Shown here: positions 1 through 7,169 of the stretch, piece after piece | How the letters are laid out: every line of letters starts with the position of its first letter | How positions within the stretch are numbered: position 1 is the first letter of the stretch | DNA from: 13-2-20CM-66-19 sp036273735 | Lineage (GTDB): Bacteria; Pseudomonadota; Gammaproteobacteria; Steroidobacterales; Steroidobacteraceae | DNA: 15,056 nucleotides | NCBI GenBank assembly: GCA_036273735.1 | Contig: DASUHA010000150.1 | Location: 1 to 15,056 of the forward strand | Direction: 5' to 3' | Notes under the pieces: generated by a model | Database searches by the model: none | Seen by the model: the letters and a program-made list of their open reading frames with translations, nothing else | What the model was told of the DNA's origin: nothing | Program-made: the position numbers and the translations under genes

Positions 1-736
1 CCTCGCGCGTCTCGTCGCGGAAGTACTCCGCCATCGTGAGGCCGGTGAGCGCCACGCGCAGGCGGTTGCCCGGCGGCTCGTTCATCTGGCCGTAGACCAT
101 GGCCACCGTGGAGTTCGACAGGGTCTTCGGATCGATGACGCCCGACTCGATCATCTCGTGATAGAAATCGTTGCCCTCGCGGGTACGCTCGCCGACGCCC
201 GCGAATACCGACAGGCCGCTGTACTGCTTGGCGATGTTGTTGATGAGCTCCAGCATGTTGACAGTCTTGCCGACGCCGGCACCGCCGAACAGGCCCACCT
301 TGCCGCCCTTGGCGAACGGGCACAGCAGGTCGATGACCTTGATGCCCGTGACCAGCAGGTCCTGACCGCCCGCTTGCTCGTCGAACGCCGGAGGTGCCCG
401 GTGAATCGGCAACTGCTCAGGCGACTGCACCGGACCCCGGTTGTCCTGCGGATGCCCGAGCACGTCCATGATGCGTCCAAGCGTCGCCTTGCCTACCGGC
501 ACGCTGATCGGCGCCCCGGTCGCGAGGACGGACAGGCCGCGCCGCAGACCCTCGGACGGTCCCATCGCAATCGCGCGCACGATGCCGTCCCCGAGCTCCT
601 GCTGCACTTCGAGCGTCAGGTCGAAGTCTTTCAGCTTCAGCGCCTCATAGATGCGCGGAATAGCATCGCGCGGGAACTCGACGTCGATGACGGCGCCGAT
701 GATCTGGGTGATGGTGCCTTCGCCCGTATTAGCCAT
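1..736 (-). CDS. atpD: ATP synthase F1 subunit beta (5' part, runs off left edge)
   Basis: Catalytic beta subunit of the F1 sector of ATP synthase, which makes ATP from ADP and phosphate on the cytoplasmic face of the inner membrane. Only the first 245 codons are in the window (the family is about 460-470 aa). The Walker A loop GGAGVGKT lies at residues 151-158. The GERTREGNDFYHEM block (about 182-195) follows and contains the catalytic Glu and Arg (E183, R184). The visible part ends at ALTGLTMAEYFRDE. The ATG at 736 begins MANTGEGTITQIIGAVIDV, the usual N-terminus, and a GAGAG ribosome-binding site lies about 9 nt upstream. It starts 12 bp after the atpG stop, so it is co-transcribed with the rest of the operon. 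The reading frame is open to the edge. atpC (epsilon) would be expected just beyond, which cannot be seen. Confidence 0.98.
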   Translation of the reverse strand, partial: MANTGEGTITQIIGAVIDVEFPRDAIPRIYEALKLKDFDLTLEVQQELGDGIVRAIAMGPSEGLRRGLSVLATGAPISVPVGKATLGRIMDVLGHPQDNRGPVQSPEQLPIHRAPPAFDEQAGGQDLLVTGIKVIDLLCPFAKGGKVGLFGGAGVGKTVNMLELINNIAKQYSGLSVFAGVGERTREGNDFYHEMIESGVIDPKTLSNSTVAMVYGQMNEPPGNRLRVALTGLTMAEYFRDETRE

Positions 737-748
737 GTGGTATGTCTC

Positions 749-1612
749 TCAAACCGCGGCTGCGCCACCCACGATCTCCGAGAGCTCCTTGGTGATCGCG
801 GCCTGGCGGGCCTTGTTGTAGATGAGTTGCAGCTCGCTGATGAGCTTGCCGGCATTGTCGGAAGCAGCCTTCATGGCGACCATCCGCGCCGCCATCTCGG
901 AGGCGACGTTCTCGACTGCCGCGCGATACACCTGTGACTCGATGTAGCGCATCAGCAGGCCGTCGAGGATCTGCGCGGCTTCCGGCTCGTAGATGTAGTC
1001 CCAGTGCTCCTGCAGTCCCTCGGTATCGATCGCCTCGATCGGCAGCAGCTGCGCGGCGACCGGCTTCTGCGTCATGGTGTTGACGAACTGGGCGTTCACC
1101 AGGAAGAGGCGATCGATCTGGCCTTCCCGATAGGCGTCCAGCATCACCTTGACGGTGCCGATGAGATCCTTGACGTGCGGGCGGTCGCCGAGGTGCGAGA
1201 CGTTGGCGAGGATCGGCACCCCGAGGCGACGGAAGAAGGCGAGGCCCTTCGCGCCGATCAGACAGAGCTTGACCTCGGCGCCCTTCCCCTGCCACTCGCG
1301 CATCAGATACAGGGTCTGCTTGAAGACGTTGGCGTTCAGCGCGCCGGCAAGGCCGCGGTCGGTGGCGACCACGATGATGCCGACGCCCTTGACCTGGTCG
1401 CGGGGTTGCAGGAAGGGGTGGCGATAATCAGGGTTGGCCTCGGTGAGGTGCCCGATCACCTGACGCATCTTTTCCGCATAGGGGCGCGCGAGGCGCATGC
1501 GCTCCTGCGCGCGGCGCATCTTGCTCGTGGCCACCATCTGCATGGCCTTGGTGATCTTCTGAGTGTTCTTCACACTCGAGATCTTGGAGCGGATTTCCTT
1601 GGTGCCGGGCAT
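749..1612 (-). CDS. atpG: ATP synthase F1 subunit gamma
   Basis: Central rotor shaft of F1, coupling rotation of the membrane c-ring to the catalytic beta subunits. The protein is 287 aa, the same length as the E. coli subunit. The N-terminal coiled-coil helix carries the family signature (SVKNTQKITKAMQMVA, then SKMRRAQ). The C-terminal helix ends with LISELQLIYNKARQAAITKE, the region that sits inside the alpha3beta3 ring. The ATG at 1612 has a weak purine-rich site (GGATC) and follows the atpA stop by 12 bp, so translation is probably coupled. Nothing unusual was seen. Confidence 0.98.
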   Translation of the reverse strand: MPGTKEIRSKISSVKNTQKITKAMQMVATSKMRRAQERMRLARPYAEKMRQVIGHLTEANPDYRHPFLQPRDQVKGVGIIVVATDRGLAGALNANVFKQTLYLMREWQGKGAEVKLCLIGAKGLAFFRRLGVPILANVSHLGDRPHVKDLIGTVKVMLDAYREGQIDRLFLVNAQFVNTMTQKPVAAQLLPIEAIDTEGLQEHWDYIYEPEAAQILDGLLMRYIESQVYRAAVENVASEMAARMVAMKAASDNAGKLISELQLIYNKARQAAITKELSEIVGGAAAV

Positions 1613-1624
1613 GTCGGTGATCCG

Positions 1625-3163
1625 TCAGTAGGTGCCGGTCTTCACGAAATCCTCGACGCACTTCTTGAGCTCTGCCTCGTTGTCCTTGAGCTTCGGCTCC
1701 TTGTTGATGCGATCGAGCATCGGCTGGTAGCTCGTATGCGCAAAGGCCTGCAGCGCCGCCTCGAAGGCGACCACCTTCTTCAGGTCGACCTTGTCCATGT
1801 AGCCGTTGTTGACTGCGTAGATGGAGAGCGCCATCTCCGCGACCGACATCGGCGCATACTGCTTCTGCTTCATCACCTCGGTGACGCGCTGGCCGCGCTC
1901 TAGCTGGCGGCGGGTAGCCTCGTCCAGGTCGGAGGCGAACTGCGAGAACGCCGCGAGCTCGCGGTACTGCGCCAGGGCGAGACGAATGCCGCCGCCCAGT
2001 TTCTTGATGATGTCGGTCTGCGCGGCGCCGCCGACGCGCGACACCGAAATGCCTGCATTCATCGCCGGCCGGATGCCCGCGTTGAAGAGATCCGTCTCGA
2101 GAAAGATCTGACCATCGGTGATGGAGATCACGTTGGTCGGCACGAACGCCGTGACGTCGCCTGCCTGCGTCTCGATGATCGGCAGACCGGTGAGCGAGCC
2201 GGTCTTACCCTTCACCGCGCCCTTGCTCACCTGCTCGACGTACTCCTCATTCACGCGCGCACTGCGCTCGAGGAGACGCGAGTGCAGGTAGAACACGTCG
2301 CCAGGGAACGCCTCGCGACCGGGCGGGCGCCTGAGGAGGAGCGAGATCTGCCGGTACGCAACGGCCTGCTTCGACAGGTCGTCATACACGATCAGCGCGT
2401 CCTCGCCGTTGTCCATGAAGAACTCGCCCATCGTGCAGCCTGAATAGGCTGAGATGTACTGCATGGCCGCCGGCGTGGAGGCCGAAGCGGCGACGACCAC
2501 GATGTGCTTGAGAGCGTCGTGCTCCTCGAGCTTGCGCACCACGTTGGCGATGGTCGACTGCTTCTGCCCGATCGCGACGTAAATGCACTTCACGCCGGAA
2601 GACTTCTGGTTGATGATCGTATCGACGGCGAGCGCGGTCTTGCCGGTCTGACGGTCGCCAATGATCAGCTCGCGCTGACCGCGGCCGATCGGCACCATGG
2701 AGTCGACCGCCTTGTAGCCGGTCTGCACCGGCTGGCTGACCGACTTGCGATAGATGACGCCCGGCGCCACGCGCTCGATGGGAGAGGTGCGCGCGGCGTT
2801 GATCGGACCTTTGCCGTCGATCGGCCGGCCGAGCGCATCGACCACGCGGCCGAGGAGCTCCCGGCCCACGGGCACCTCGAGAATGCGGCTCGTGGTCTTG
2901 ACCTGATCGCCTTCCCGCAGATGCTTGTAATCGCCGAGCACCACCGCGCCGACGGAGTCCTGCTCGAGATTGAGCGCCAGCCCGAAGGTGTTGCCCGGGA
3001 ACTCCAGCATCTCGCCGTAGCGGGCATCGGCCAGGCCATGGATGCGAGTGATGCCGTCGGTCACGGACACGATCGTACCGACGTTGCGAGCCTCTGTGAC
3101 GGACTTGAAGCCTTCGATCCGCTGCCTGATCAGATCGCTGATTTCGCTTGCCTTGATGGCCAT
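1625..3163 (-). CDS. atpA: ATP synthase F1 subunit alpha
   Basis: Non-catalytic nucleotide-binding subunit of F1; it forms the alpha3beta3 hexamer and supplies the arginine finger to the catalytic sites. The protein is 512 aa (E. coli 513). The N-terminus (MAIKASEISDLIRQRIEGF) is the delta/b-contacting segment. The Walker A motif GDRQTGKT is at 169-176, and SVSRVGGAAQT at about 373-383 contains the finger, R376. The C-terminal helical domain ends with ELKKCVEDFVKTGTY. The ATG at 3163 is preceded by GGGGAAA at good spacing. It lies 24 bp downstream of atpH and 12 bp upstream of atpG. A long open frame on the opposite strand here is a GC-rich shadow. Confidence 0.99.
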   Translation of the reverse strand: MAIKASEISDLIRQRIEGFKSVTEARNVGTIVSVTDGITRIHGLADARYGEMLEFPGNTFGLALNLEQDSVGAVVLGDYKHLREGDQVKTTSRILEVPVGRELLGRVVDALGRPIDGKGPINAARTSPIERVAPGVIYRKSVSQPVQTGYKAVDSMVPIGRGQRELIIGDRQTGKTALAVDTIINQKSSGVKCIYVAIGQKQSTIANVVRKLEEHDALKHIVVVAASASTPAAMQYISAYSGCTMGEFFMDNGEDALIVYDDLSKQAVAYRQISLLLRRPPGREAFPGDVFYLHSRLLERSARVNEEYVEQVSKGAVKGKTGSLTGLPIIETQAGDVTAFVPTNVISITDGQIFLETDLFNAGIRPAMNAGISVSRVGGAAQTDIIKKLGGGIRLALAQYRELAAFSQFASDLDEATRRQLERGQRVTEVMKQKQYAPMSVAEMALSIYAVNNGYMDKVDLKKVVAFEAALQAFAHTSYQPMLDRINKEPKLKDNEAELKKCVEDFVKTGTY

Positions 3164-3187
3164 GAGAGTGTTTCCCCGAAAAATTAC

Positions 3188-3724
3188 TTAGGCTGTCAGC
3201 TCGTAAGCGATGCGCTCGAGCCTTGCGCGCAGCGAGCCGTCGATGACCAGATCCCCGGCGCGCAGTACCGCGCCGCCGATGAGCGCCGGGTCCGTGACAC
3301 ATTGCAACCGCACGGAGCGTCCCAACCGCCGCTCCAGGGCCGCAGCCAGCGTGCCTCGCTGGGAATCGTTGAGCGGCGCGGCGGAGGTGACAGTCACGTC
3401 GATGACACCCTCAGCCTCACTCTTGAGCTCATCGAAGCGCGCAGAGATCTCCGGCAGCAGTGCCAATCGCCGATTGTCCGCAAGGGTGCGGACGAAGTTG
3501 CGACCTTGCTCGTCGAGCTCTGGACCCGCGATCCCGGTGACGAGCGCGGCCAGCTCCTCCGGCGTGACGTGAGGGTTGCCGAGCAGCGCCTCAACCCGCG
3601 CGTCGGCAATCACGGCGGCAGCGGTTTGGAGCGATTCCGACCAGGGGCCGAGCCGCTTGTGGTCGCGCGCCTCTTCGAAGGCCGCCTTGGCGTAGGGTCG
3701 GGCAATCGTGCTCTTATCTGCCAT
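3188..3724 (-). CDS. atpH: ATP synthase F1 subunit delta
   Basis: Peripheral stator subunit (OSCP homologue) that ties the top of the alpha3beta3 head to the b-subunit stalk. The protein is 178 aa (E. coli 177). The N-terminal helical-bundle signature TIARPYAKAAFEEA is present. The C-terminal domain has the typical DPALIGGAVLRAGDLVIDGS followed by RARLERIAYELTA. The ATG at 3724 has a GGAG site 9 nt upstream. It is separated by 14 bp from atpF and 24 bp from atpA, in the standard order b-delta-alpha. Confidence 0.97.
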   Translation of the reverse strand: MADKSTIARPYAKAAFEEARDHKRLGPWSESLQTAAAVIADARVEALLGNPHVTPEELAALVTGIAGPELDEQGRNFVRTLADNRRLALLPEISARFDELKSEAEGVIDVTVTSAAPLNDSQRGTLAAALERRLGRSVRLQCVTDPALIGGAVLRAGDLVIDGSLRARLERIAYELTA

Positions 3725-3738
3725 CCGTCATCGCTCCG

Positions 3739-4209
3739 TCAGATCTGCGCCGCGAGCTTGCTGATGAGATCCTGGTGCGCTTTCGGATCGATTTCGCGCT
3801 CGAGCAGTTTGGAGGCCGCCGCGATGGCGAGCTCGCCGATCTCGCGTCTCAGGCCTTCGCGCGCGCGCGTGGTCTCGAGTCCGATCTGCTGCTGCGCCGA
3901 AGCCACGAGACGTTGACCTTCCTGCTGAGCGCCGGTCCGGGCCTGTTCCATGATGTCGTTGGCGCGGTGCTGCGCCTGATCGATGATCTGGCCCGCGCGC
4001 TCGCGCGCCTCCCGCAGGATCACATCGGCGCTCTCGCGCGCCTTCTGCAACGCTTCCTCGCCGCGGTCCGCGGCCGCGAGTCCCTGCGCGATCTTCTTCT
4101 GCCGCTCCTCCACCGCGCGCATGAGCGGCGGCCAGATGAAGCTCATCGTGAAAAAGACGAGCAGGAGGAAGACGATCATCTGGATGATGAGCGTCAAATT
4201 GATGTTCAC
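3739..4209 (-). CDS. atpF: ATP synthase Fo subunit b
   Basis: Stator stalk subunit anchored in the inner membrane; it holds the F1 head still while the c-ring turns. The protein is 156 aa, identical in length to E. coli b. One N-terminal membrane segment (about residues 5-28, LTLIIQMIVFLLLVFFTMSF) is followed by a charged Ala/Glu/Arg/Gln-rich helix to the end, as expected for the b dimer. The start is GTG at 4209, giving VNINLTLI, supported by GGGAGA 6 nt upstream; no better ATG exists in frame. An 83-bp gap separates it from atpE. That gap contains a weak long-range inverted repeat (CAGGC at 4244-4248, GCCTG at 4278-4282). Confidence 0.97.
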   Translation of the reverse strand: MNINLTLIIQMIVFLLLVFFTMSFIWPPLMRAVEERQKKIAQGLAAADRGEEALQKARESADVILREARERAGQIIDQAQHRANDIMEQARTGAQQEGQRLVASAQQQIGLETTRAREGLRREIGELAIAAASKLLEREIDPKAHQDLISKLAAQI

Positions 4210-4292
4210 TCTGGTCTCCCGTTGCGAGTACTGCGAAGCACGTCAGGCAAGCCCGCCGCGGCGTGCGTCCCGGGTCCGCCTGAGGCCGACGA

Positions 4293-4571
4293 TCAGTGCG
4301 CCGCGACCGTGTGCAGGGCCGTCAGGAAGGGATTCGCGAACATGAAGAACAGCGCGAACCCGATGCCGATCATCGAGACCGCATCGAGCAGGCCCGCGAC
4401 GATGAACATTCTGACGAGGAGCGCGGGTGCGAGCTCCGGCTGGCGGGCCATACCTTCGAGGAACCGTCCCCCGAGAATGCCGAAGCCGATGGCCGTGCCG
4501 AGCGCGCCCATGCCGAAGATGAGGCCGACGGCGATTGCGGTCATGGCCTGAACTTGTGCGATACCTTCCAC
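4293..4571 (-). CDS. atpE: ATP synthase Fo subunit c (proteolipid)
   Basis: Proteolipid that forms the proton-driven rotor ring of Fo. The protein is 92 aa (E. coli 79), with a slightly longer N-terminus and an extra C-terminal segment ending LTALHTVAAH. It has two membrane helices (about 10-33 and 51-80). The polar loop ARQPEL (42-47) contacts gamma/epsilon. The ion-binding acid is D63 in GLLDAVSM, equivalent to E. coli D61. The residues around it lack the Gln/Glu/Ser set of Na+-type rings, so H+ coupling is inferred. The start is GTG at 4571, decided by a strong GGAGG site 7 nt upstream; the first in-frame ATG is at codon 10, with no such site. The strong site fits the high copy number of subunit c. 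Confidence 0.97.
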   Translation of the reverse strand: MEGIAQVQAMTAIAVGLIFGMGALGTAIGFGILGGRFLEGMARQPELAPALLVRMFIVAGLLDAVSMIGIGFALFFMFANPFLTALHTVAAH

Positions 4572-4625
4572 TTTGAGCCTCCGGATGAAACTTAACTCTC
4601 GACGTTGGTGGTTCTAACCGTCCGA

Positions 4626-5504
4626 CTAGTGATGCTCGTACGCCTGCGAGAGATAGACGACGGTGAGCATCATGAAGATGAACGCCTGCAGCAGCCCGAT
4701 GACCAGGTCGAACAGGGTCCAGGCCAGTCCCAAGCCGAACTGCAGGACGACCAGCGCCCAGCCGCCGACGCTCGCCAACGCGTGATAGCCACTCGTCAGT
4801 GTGAGCAGCGCGATGAGAACGAACACCATCTCGCCGGCGTATAGGTTGCCGTAAAGACGCAGCGCCAGGGAGATGGGCCGGGCCACGAACATCACCGACT
4901 CGAGCAGCAGGTTCACAAACACGAGCGGCACCTGCAGCAGCAGATTCTTGACGCGAAACGGGTGCAGCGTGAACTCTGCGATGAAGCCGCCGAGTCCCTT
5001 CATGACGATGCTGTAGTAGATGATGAGCACGAACACCGTGAGCGAGAGGCCGAACACGATGTTGAGATCCGTGCTCGGCACATCCTTCAGATGCCCGAGG
5101 CCGATCGTGTGCGCCACATTGGGCAGCAGGTCCACCGGGATCAGGTCCATGAAGTTGAACAGAAACACCCAGCAGAAGATCGTGAGCGCGAGAGGTGCGA
5201 TCAGCCTGCTGGTGCCTTGGAAGGTATCCTTGACCTGGGAATCGACGAACTCGAGCACGACCTCGATGAATCCCTGGAACTTGCCCGGCACGCCGGTGGT
5301 TGCGCGCCGCGCCGCGAACAAAAACATGCCGGCGAAGATGACGGCGAGTGCCACCGAGAAGAAGACGCTGTCATAGTTCACCACCGAGAAATCGACCAAC
5401 CCCGCCGGCGTCTTGTTGGTGAGGAAGGTGATGTGATGGACGATGTACTCCGTGAGGTTCGGAGTCTCGGCGGCGAAGAGCGGCGGCAGCGTCATGATGG
5501 TCAT
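4626..5504 (-). CDS. atpB: ATP synthase Fo subunit a
   Basis: Membrane stator that forms the two proton half-channels next to the c-ring. The protein is 292 aa (E. coli 271). Several strongly hydrophobic helices are visible. The essential arginine is R216 in SLALRLYGN (E. coli R210), and E225 in YAGEMVF and Q273 in LLQAFIFM match the E. coli proton-path positions. The place of E. coli His245 is taken by Asp266 (AWTLFDLV). Two possible ATGs, at 5504 and 5495, lie 9 bp apart. AGGA is very close to the first and 11 nt from the second, so the exact start is uncertain by three codons. The stop is TAG. atpI ends 28 bp upstream and atpE starts 54 bp downstream. Confidence 0.97.
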   Translation of the reverse strand: MTIMTLPPLFAAETPNLTEYIVHHITFLTNKTPAGLVDFSVVNYDSVFFSVALAVIFAGMFLFAARRATTGVPGKFQGFIEVVLEFVDSQVKDTFQGTSRLIAPLALTIFCWVFLFNFMDLIPVDLLPNVAHTIGLGHLKDVPSTDLNIVFGLSLTVFVLIIYYSIVMKGLGGFIAEFTLHPFRVKNLLLQVPLVFVNLLLESVMFVARPISLALRLYGNLYAGEMVFVLIALLTLTSGYHALASVGGWALVVLQFGLGLAWTLFDLVIGLLQAFIFMMLTVVYLSQAYEHH

Positions 5505-5532
5505 GTTCCTGGGCTGTTCATCGGGCGGCCGC

Positions 5533-6000
5533 TCAGGCGCTGACCCGGCGCGTGGCCGACAGAGCCGGCAACGCCATGCGTGCCAGTACGATCCAGTAGA
5601 CGATGAAGGTCGCGATGTACCCGGCGAACATCGGCCCGGGCGAGGCTCCAGTGAGCTTGAGCACCAGGATGAAAGAAACGATTGCGAGGGCCACCTTCAC
5701 GATTTCCCCGGCGTAGAACGTGCCGAGGATGCGCGCCGGGCTGGGGGTCGACCTGCCGCTGAAGGCCAGTAGCGCCATGCCGAAGCTGGCGATCGTGCCG
5801 ATCGCGCCGCCGAGTGCAGCCGATGAGGCCGAGTGAATGCCCCCGATGGCCCAGCATGCGAGTGCTGCAGCCACGGTGACCGCGGCCTGTCCGCGCACGA
5901 CCCCGAAGGCTAGCTTCCTCGCAGCGAGATACGGACGCTGAGCGTCCGGCAGATCAGAAGGAACCGCCACAGTTCTACAACCCTGGAATGTTGACGACAC
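5533..6000 (-). CDS. atpI: ATP synthase assembly protein AtpI
   Basis: Small four-helix inner-membrane protein encoded first in the operon. The family is non-structural and helps c-ring assembly and possibly Mg2+ supply. The conserved core starts at AARKLAFGVVRGQAAV and includes SAALGGAIGTIASF and the FYAGEIVKVA helix, which matches the E. coli FGEAFKVL segment. The start is not certain. GTG at 6000 gives 155 aa and has AGGG 7 nt upstream, so it was chosen. GTG at 5970 gives 145 aa but has no good site. A TTG at 6096 would give 187 aa with an unlikely N-terminal extension. E. coli AtpI is about 126 aa, so a short form is favoured. It ends 28 bp before atpB. Confidence 0.88.
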   Translation of the reverse strand: MSSTFQGCRTVAVPSDLPDAQRPYLAARKLAFGVVRGQAAVTVAAALACWAIGGIHSASSAALGGAIGTIASFGMALLAFSGRSTPSPARILGTFYAGEIVKVALAIVSFILVLKLTGASPGPMFAGYIATFIVYWIVLARMALPALSATRRVSA

Positions 6001-6143
6001 GTCCGCACCCTGCCCCTCACGCGCGAGCGTGTCACTCGGTCGCGTGGGGTCGATCGGGACGCGGCCTGACCCGTCCCATGCAGCATGAGGCTGCAACTTT
6101 TGCCTTACGCTACAGGTACTTGCGCCCGATCGACGGGCAAAGC
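6001..6143 (-). promoter_or_regulatory. Hairpin-rich 5' leader of the atp operon
   Basis: The stretch between the predicted transcription start (about 6143) and the chosen atpI start holds three simple hairpins. The first is TGCAGC/GCTGCA (6079-6095), the second GGGACG/CGTCCC (6056-6077) and the third CACGC/GCGTG with a four-base loop (6018-6031). The third ends just before the AGGGGCAGGG stretch used as the atpI ribosome-binding site. The leader could tune translation or RNA stability. No known riboswitch class was recognised. If atpI starts at the TTG at 6096, part of this would be coding. Confidence 0.4.
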
Positions 6144-6149
6144 CGCGGA

Positions 6150-6178
6150 ATTATAGTGATCCCGTCCCGAAAAGGCCA
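6150..6178 (-). promoter_or_regulatory. Predicted sigma-70 promoter of the atp operon
   Basis: A perfect TATAAT -10 hexamer (6150-6155, read on the minus strand) is preceded, after a 17-bp spacer, by a weak -35 candidate TGGCCT (6173-6178, three of six consensus bases). Transcription would start near 6143. It lies between the parB stop and atpI, where the E. coli and Pseudomonas atp operons have their main promoter. The -10 is convincing; the -35 is not. Confidence 0.65.
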
Positions 6179-6200
6179 TACGCGCTGCGAACGCGGCCCG

Positions 6201-6228
6201 GCCAATCAGCGGATGGCCCGCAATTGGC
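6201..6228 (-). terminator. Hairpin just after parB, possible terminator
   Basis: Perfect outer arms GCCAAT/ATTGGC enclose inner arms GCGG/CCGC, starting 8 bp after the parB stop codon. There is no T-run on either side, so intrinsic termination is doubtful. It could slow transcription, or protect the parAB message's 3' end, upstream of the separate atp promoter. Confidence 0.4.
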
Positions 6229-6236
6229 GCACTCGA

Positions 6237-7169
6237 TCAGGTGATGTGCGCGAGGATTCCGTCGAGCTCATCGAGGCTGTTATAGCTCACCACGAGTTTC
6301 CCCCTGCCACCGCGCGAATGTTGGATCAGCACCTTCGCCCCGAGCTTGTCGGCAAGATCCTGTTCCAGCCGGCGGACGTTCGCGTCCGCCGCCTGAGCGG
6401 GGTCCGGGCTCGCCGCTGGCGTGGAATGCTGCAGGCGCCTCACCAGCGCCTCGGTGTCGCGCACCGACAGGCCCCTCTTTGCGACGATCGCCGCCACTTC
6501 CGCCTGCTGGCGCCGGGTCGAGAGCGCGAGCAGCGCCCGCGCATGACCCATCTCGAGCTCACGCCGCTCGACGAGCGCGCCGACTTCCGGAGCGAGCTCG
6601 AGCAGGCGCAGCAGATTGCTGACGGCCGCGCGTGAGCGCCCGACGGCCTCGGCCGCCTGCGCATGGGTCAGCTCGAACTCGGTGATCAGCCGCTCGAGCG
6701 CACGGGCCTCTTCCAGAGGGTTGAGGCTCTCGCGCTGGATGTTCTCGATCAGGGCGACGGCAATGGCCGCCTCGTCGGGAATACGGCGGATGACCGCGGG
6801 AATGTTCGCAAGGCCCGCGATCTGCGCGGCGCGCCATCGCCGCTCGCCCGCGATGATCTCGTAGCGCTGCGATTCTCCGGGAGCAGCCGCCGCGATCGGG
6901 CGCACGACGATGGGTTGGACCACACCCTGCGCCTTGATGGACGCGGCCAGCTCCTCCAGTGTCTCCGGCCGCATGTCGATGCGCGGCTGATACCGTCCTC
7001 GCTGCAGGACATCGAGCGGCAGGCGCGCCAGCTCCTCTTCCGCCGCCGCCGCGGGTGCAGCGGAGGCCTGAGGCTCGGCCCCCGCCGGCGGCGCGACCGG
7101 ACGCGGCGCGCTCGCCTGGCCGAGCAGATCCGCCAGTCCCCGACCGAGGGTCGGCTTCTTCTGGATCAT
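6237..7169 (-). CDS. parB: Chromosome-partitioning protein ParB
   Basis: CTP-dependent DNA clamp that loads at parS sites, spreads, and works with ParA to segregate replicated origins. The protein is 310 aa, within the family range. The N-terminal LGRGLADLL motif (8-16), which contacts ParA, is followed by an Ala/Pro-rich linker (about 20-47). The ParB/Srx domain comes next, with QPR (61-63), the CTP-binding GERRWRAA (108-115) and ENIQRESLNPLEEA (142-155). A helix-turn-helix (about 167-190, QAAEAVGRSRAAVSNLLRLL) and a C-terminal dimerisation region complete it. The ATG at 7169 overlaps the parA stop by 4 bp (ATGA) and has a strong GGAGGGAG site inside the parA tail, so translation is coupled. 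Confidence 0.97.
   Translation of the reverse strand: MIQKKPTLGRGLADLLGQASAPRPVAPPAGAEPQASAAPAAAAEEELARLPLDVLQRGRYQPRIDMRPETLEELAASIKAQGVVQPIVVRPIAAAAPGESQRYEIIAGERRWRAAQIAGLANIPAVIRRIPDEAAIAVALIENIQRESLNPLEEARALERLITEFELTHAQAAEAVGRSRAAVSNLLRLLELAPEVGALVERRELEMGHARALLALSTRRQQAEVAAIVAKRGLSVRDTEALVRRLQHSTPAASPDPAQAADANVRRLEQDLADKLGAKVLIQHSRGGRGKLVVSYNSLDELDGILAHIT

Noticed and set aside
2504..3916. Open frame of 470 codons antisense to atpA, atpH and atpF
   Set aside because: Same reason: GC-rich shadow of highly conserved ATP synthase genes, Arg/Asp/Leu-rich and without family motifs.
4244..4282. Inverted repeat CAGGC/GCCTG between atpE and atpF as a terminator
   Set aside because: Arms of 5 bp are about 30 bases apart and have no T-run; the genes downstream must be transcribed through it.
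6001..6096. N-terminal extension of AtpI from TTG at 6096
   Set aside because: The added residues do not resemble AtpI, the start codon is rare, and the stretch is full of hairpins; it is more likely leader RNA.
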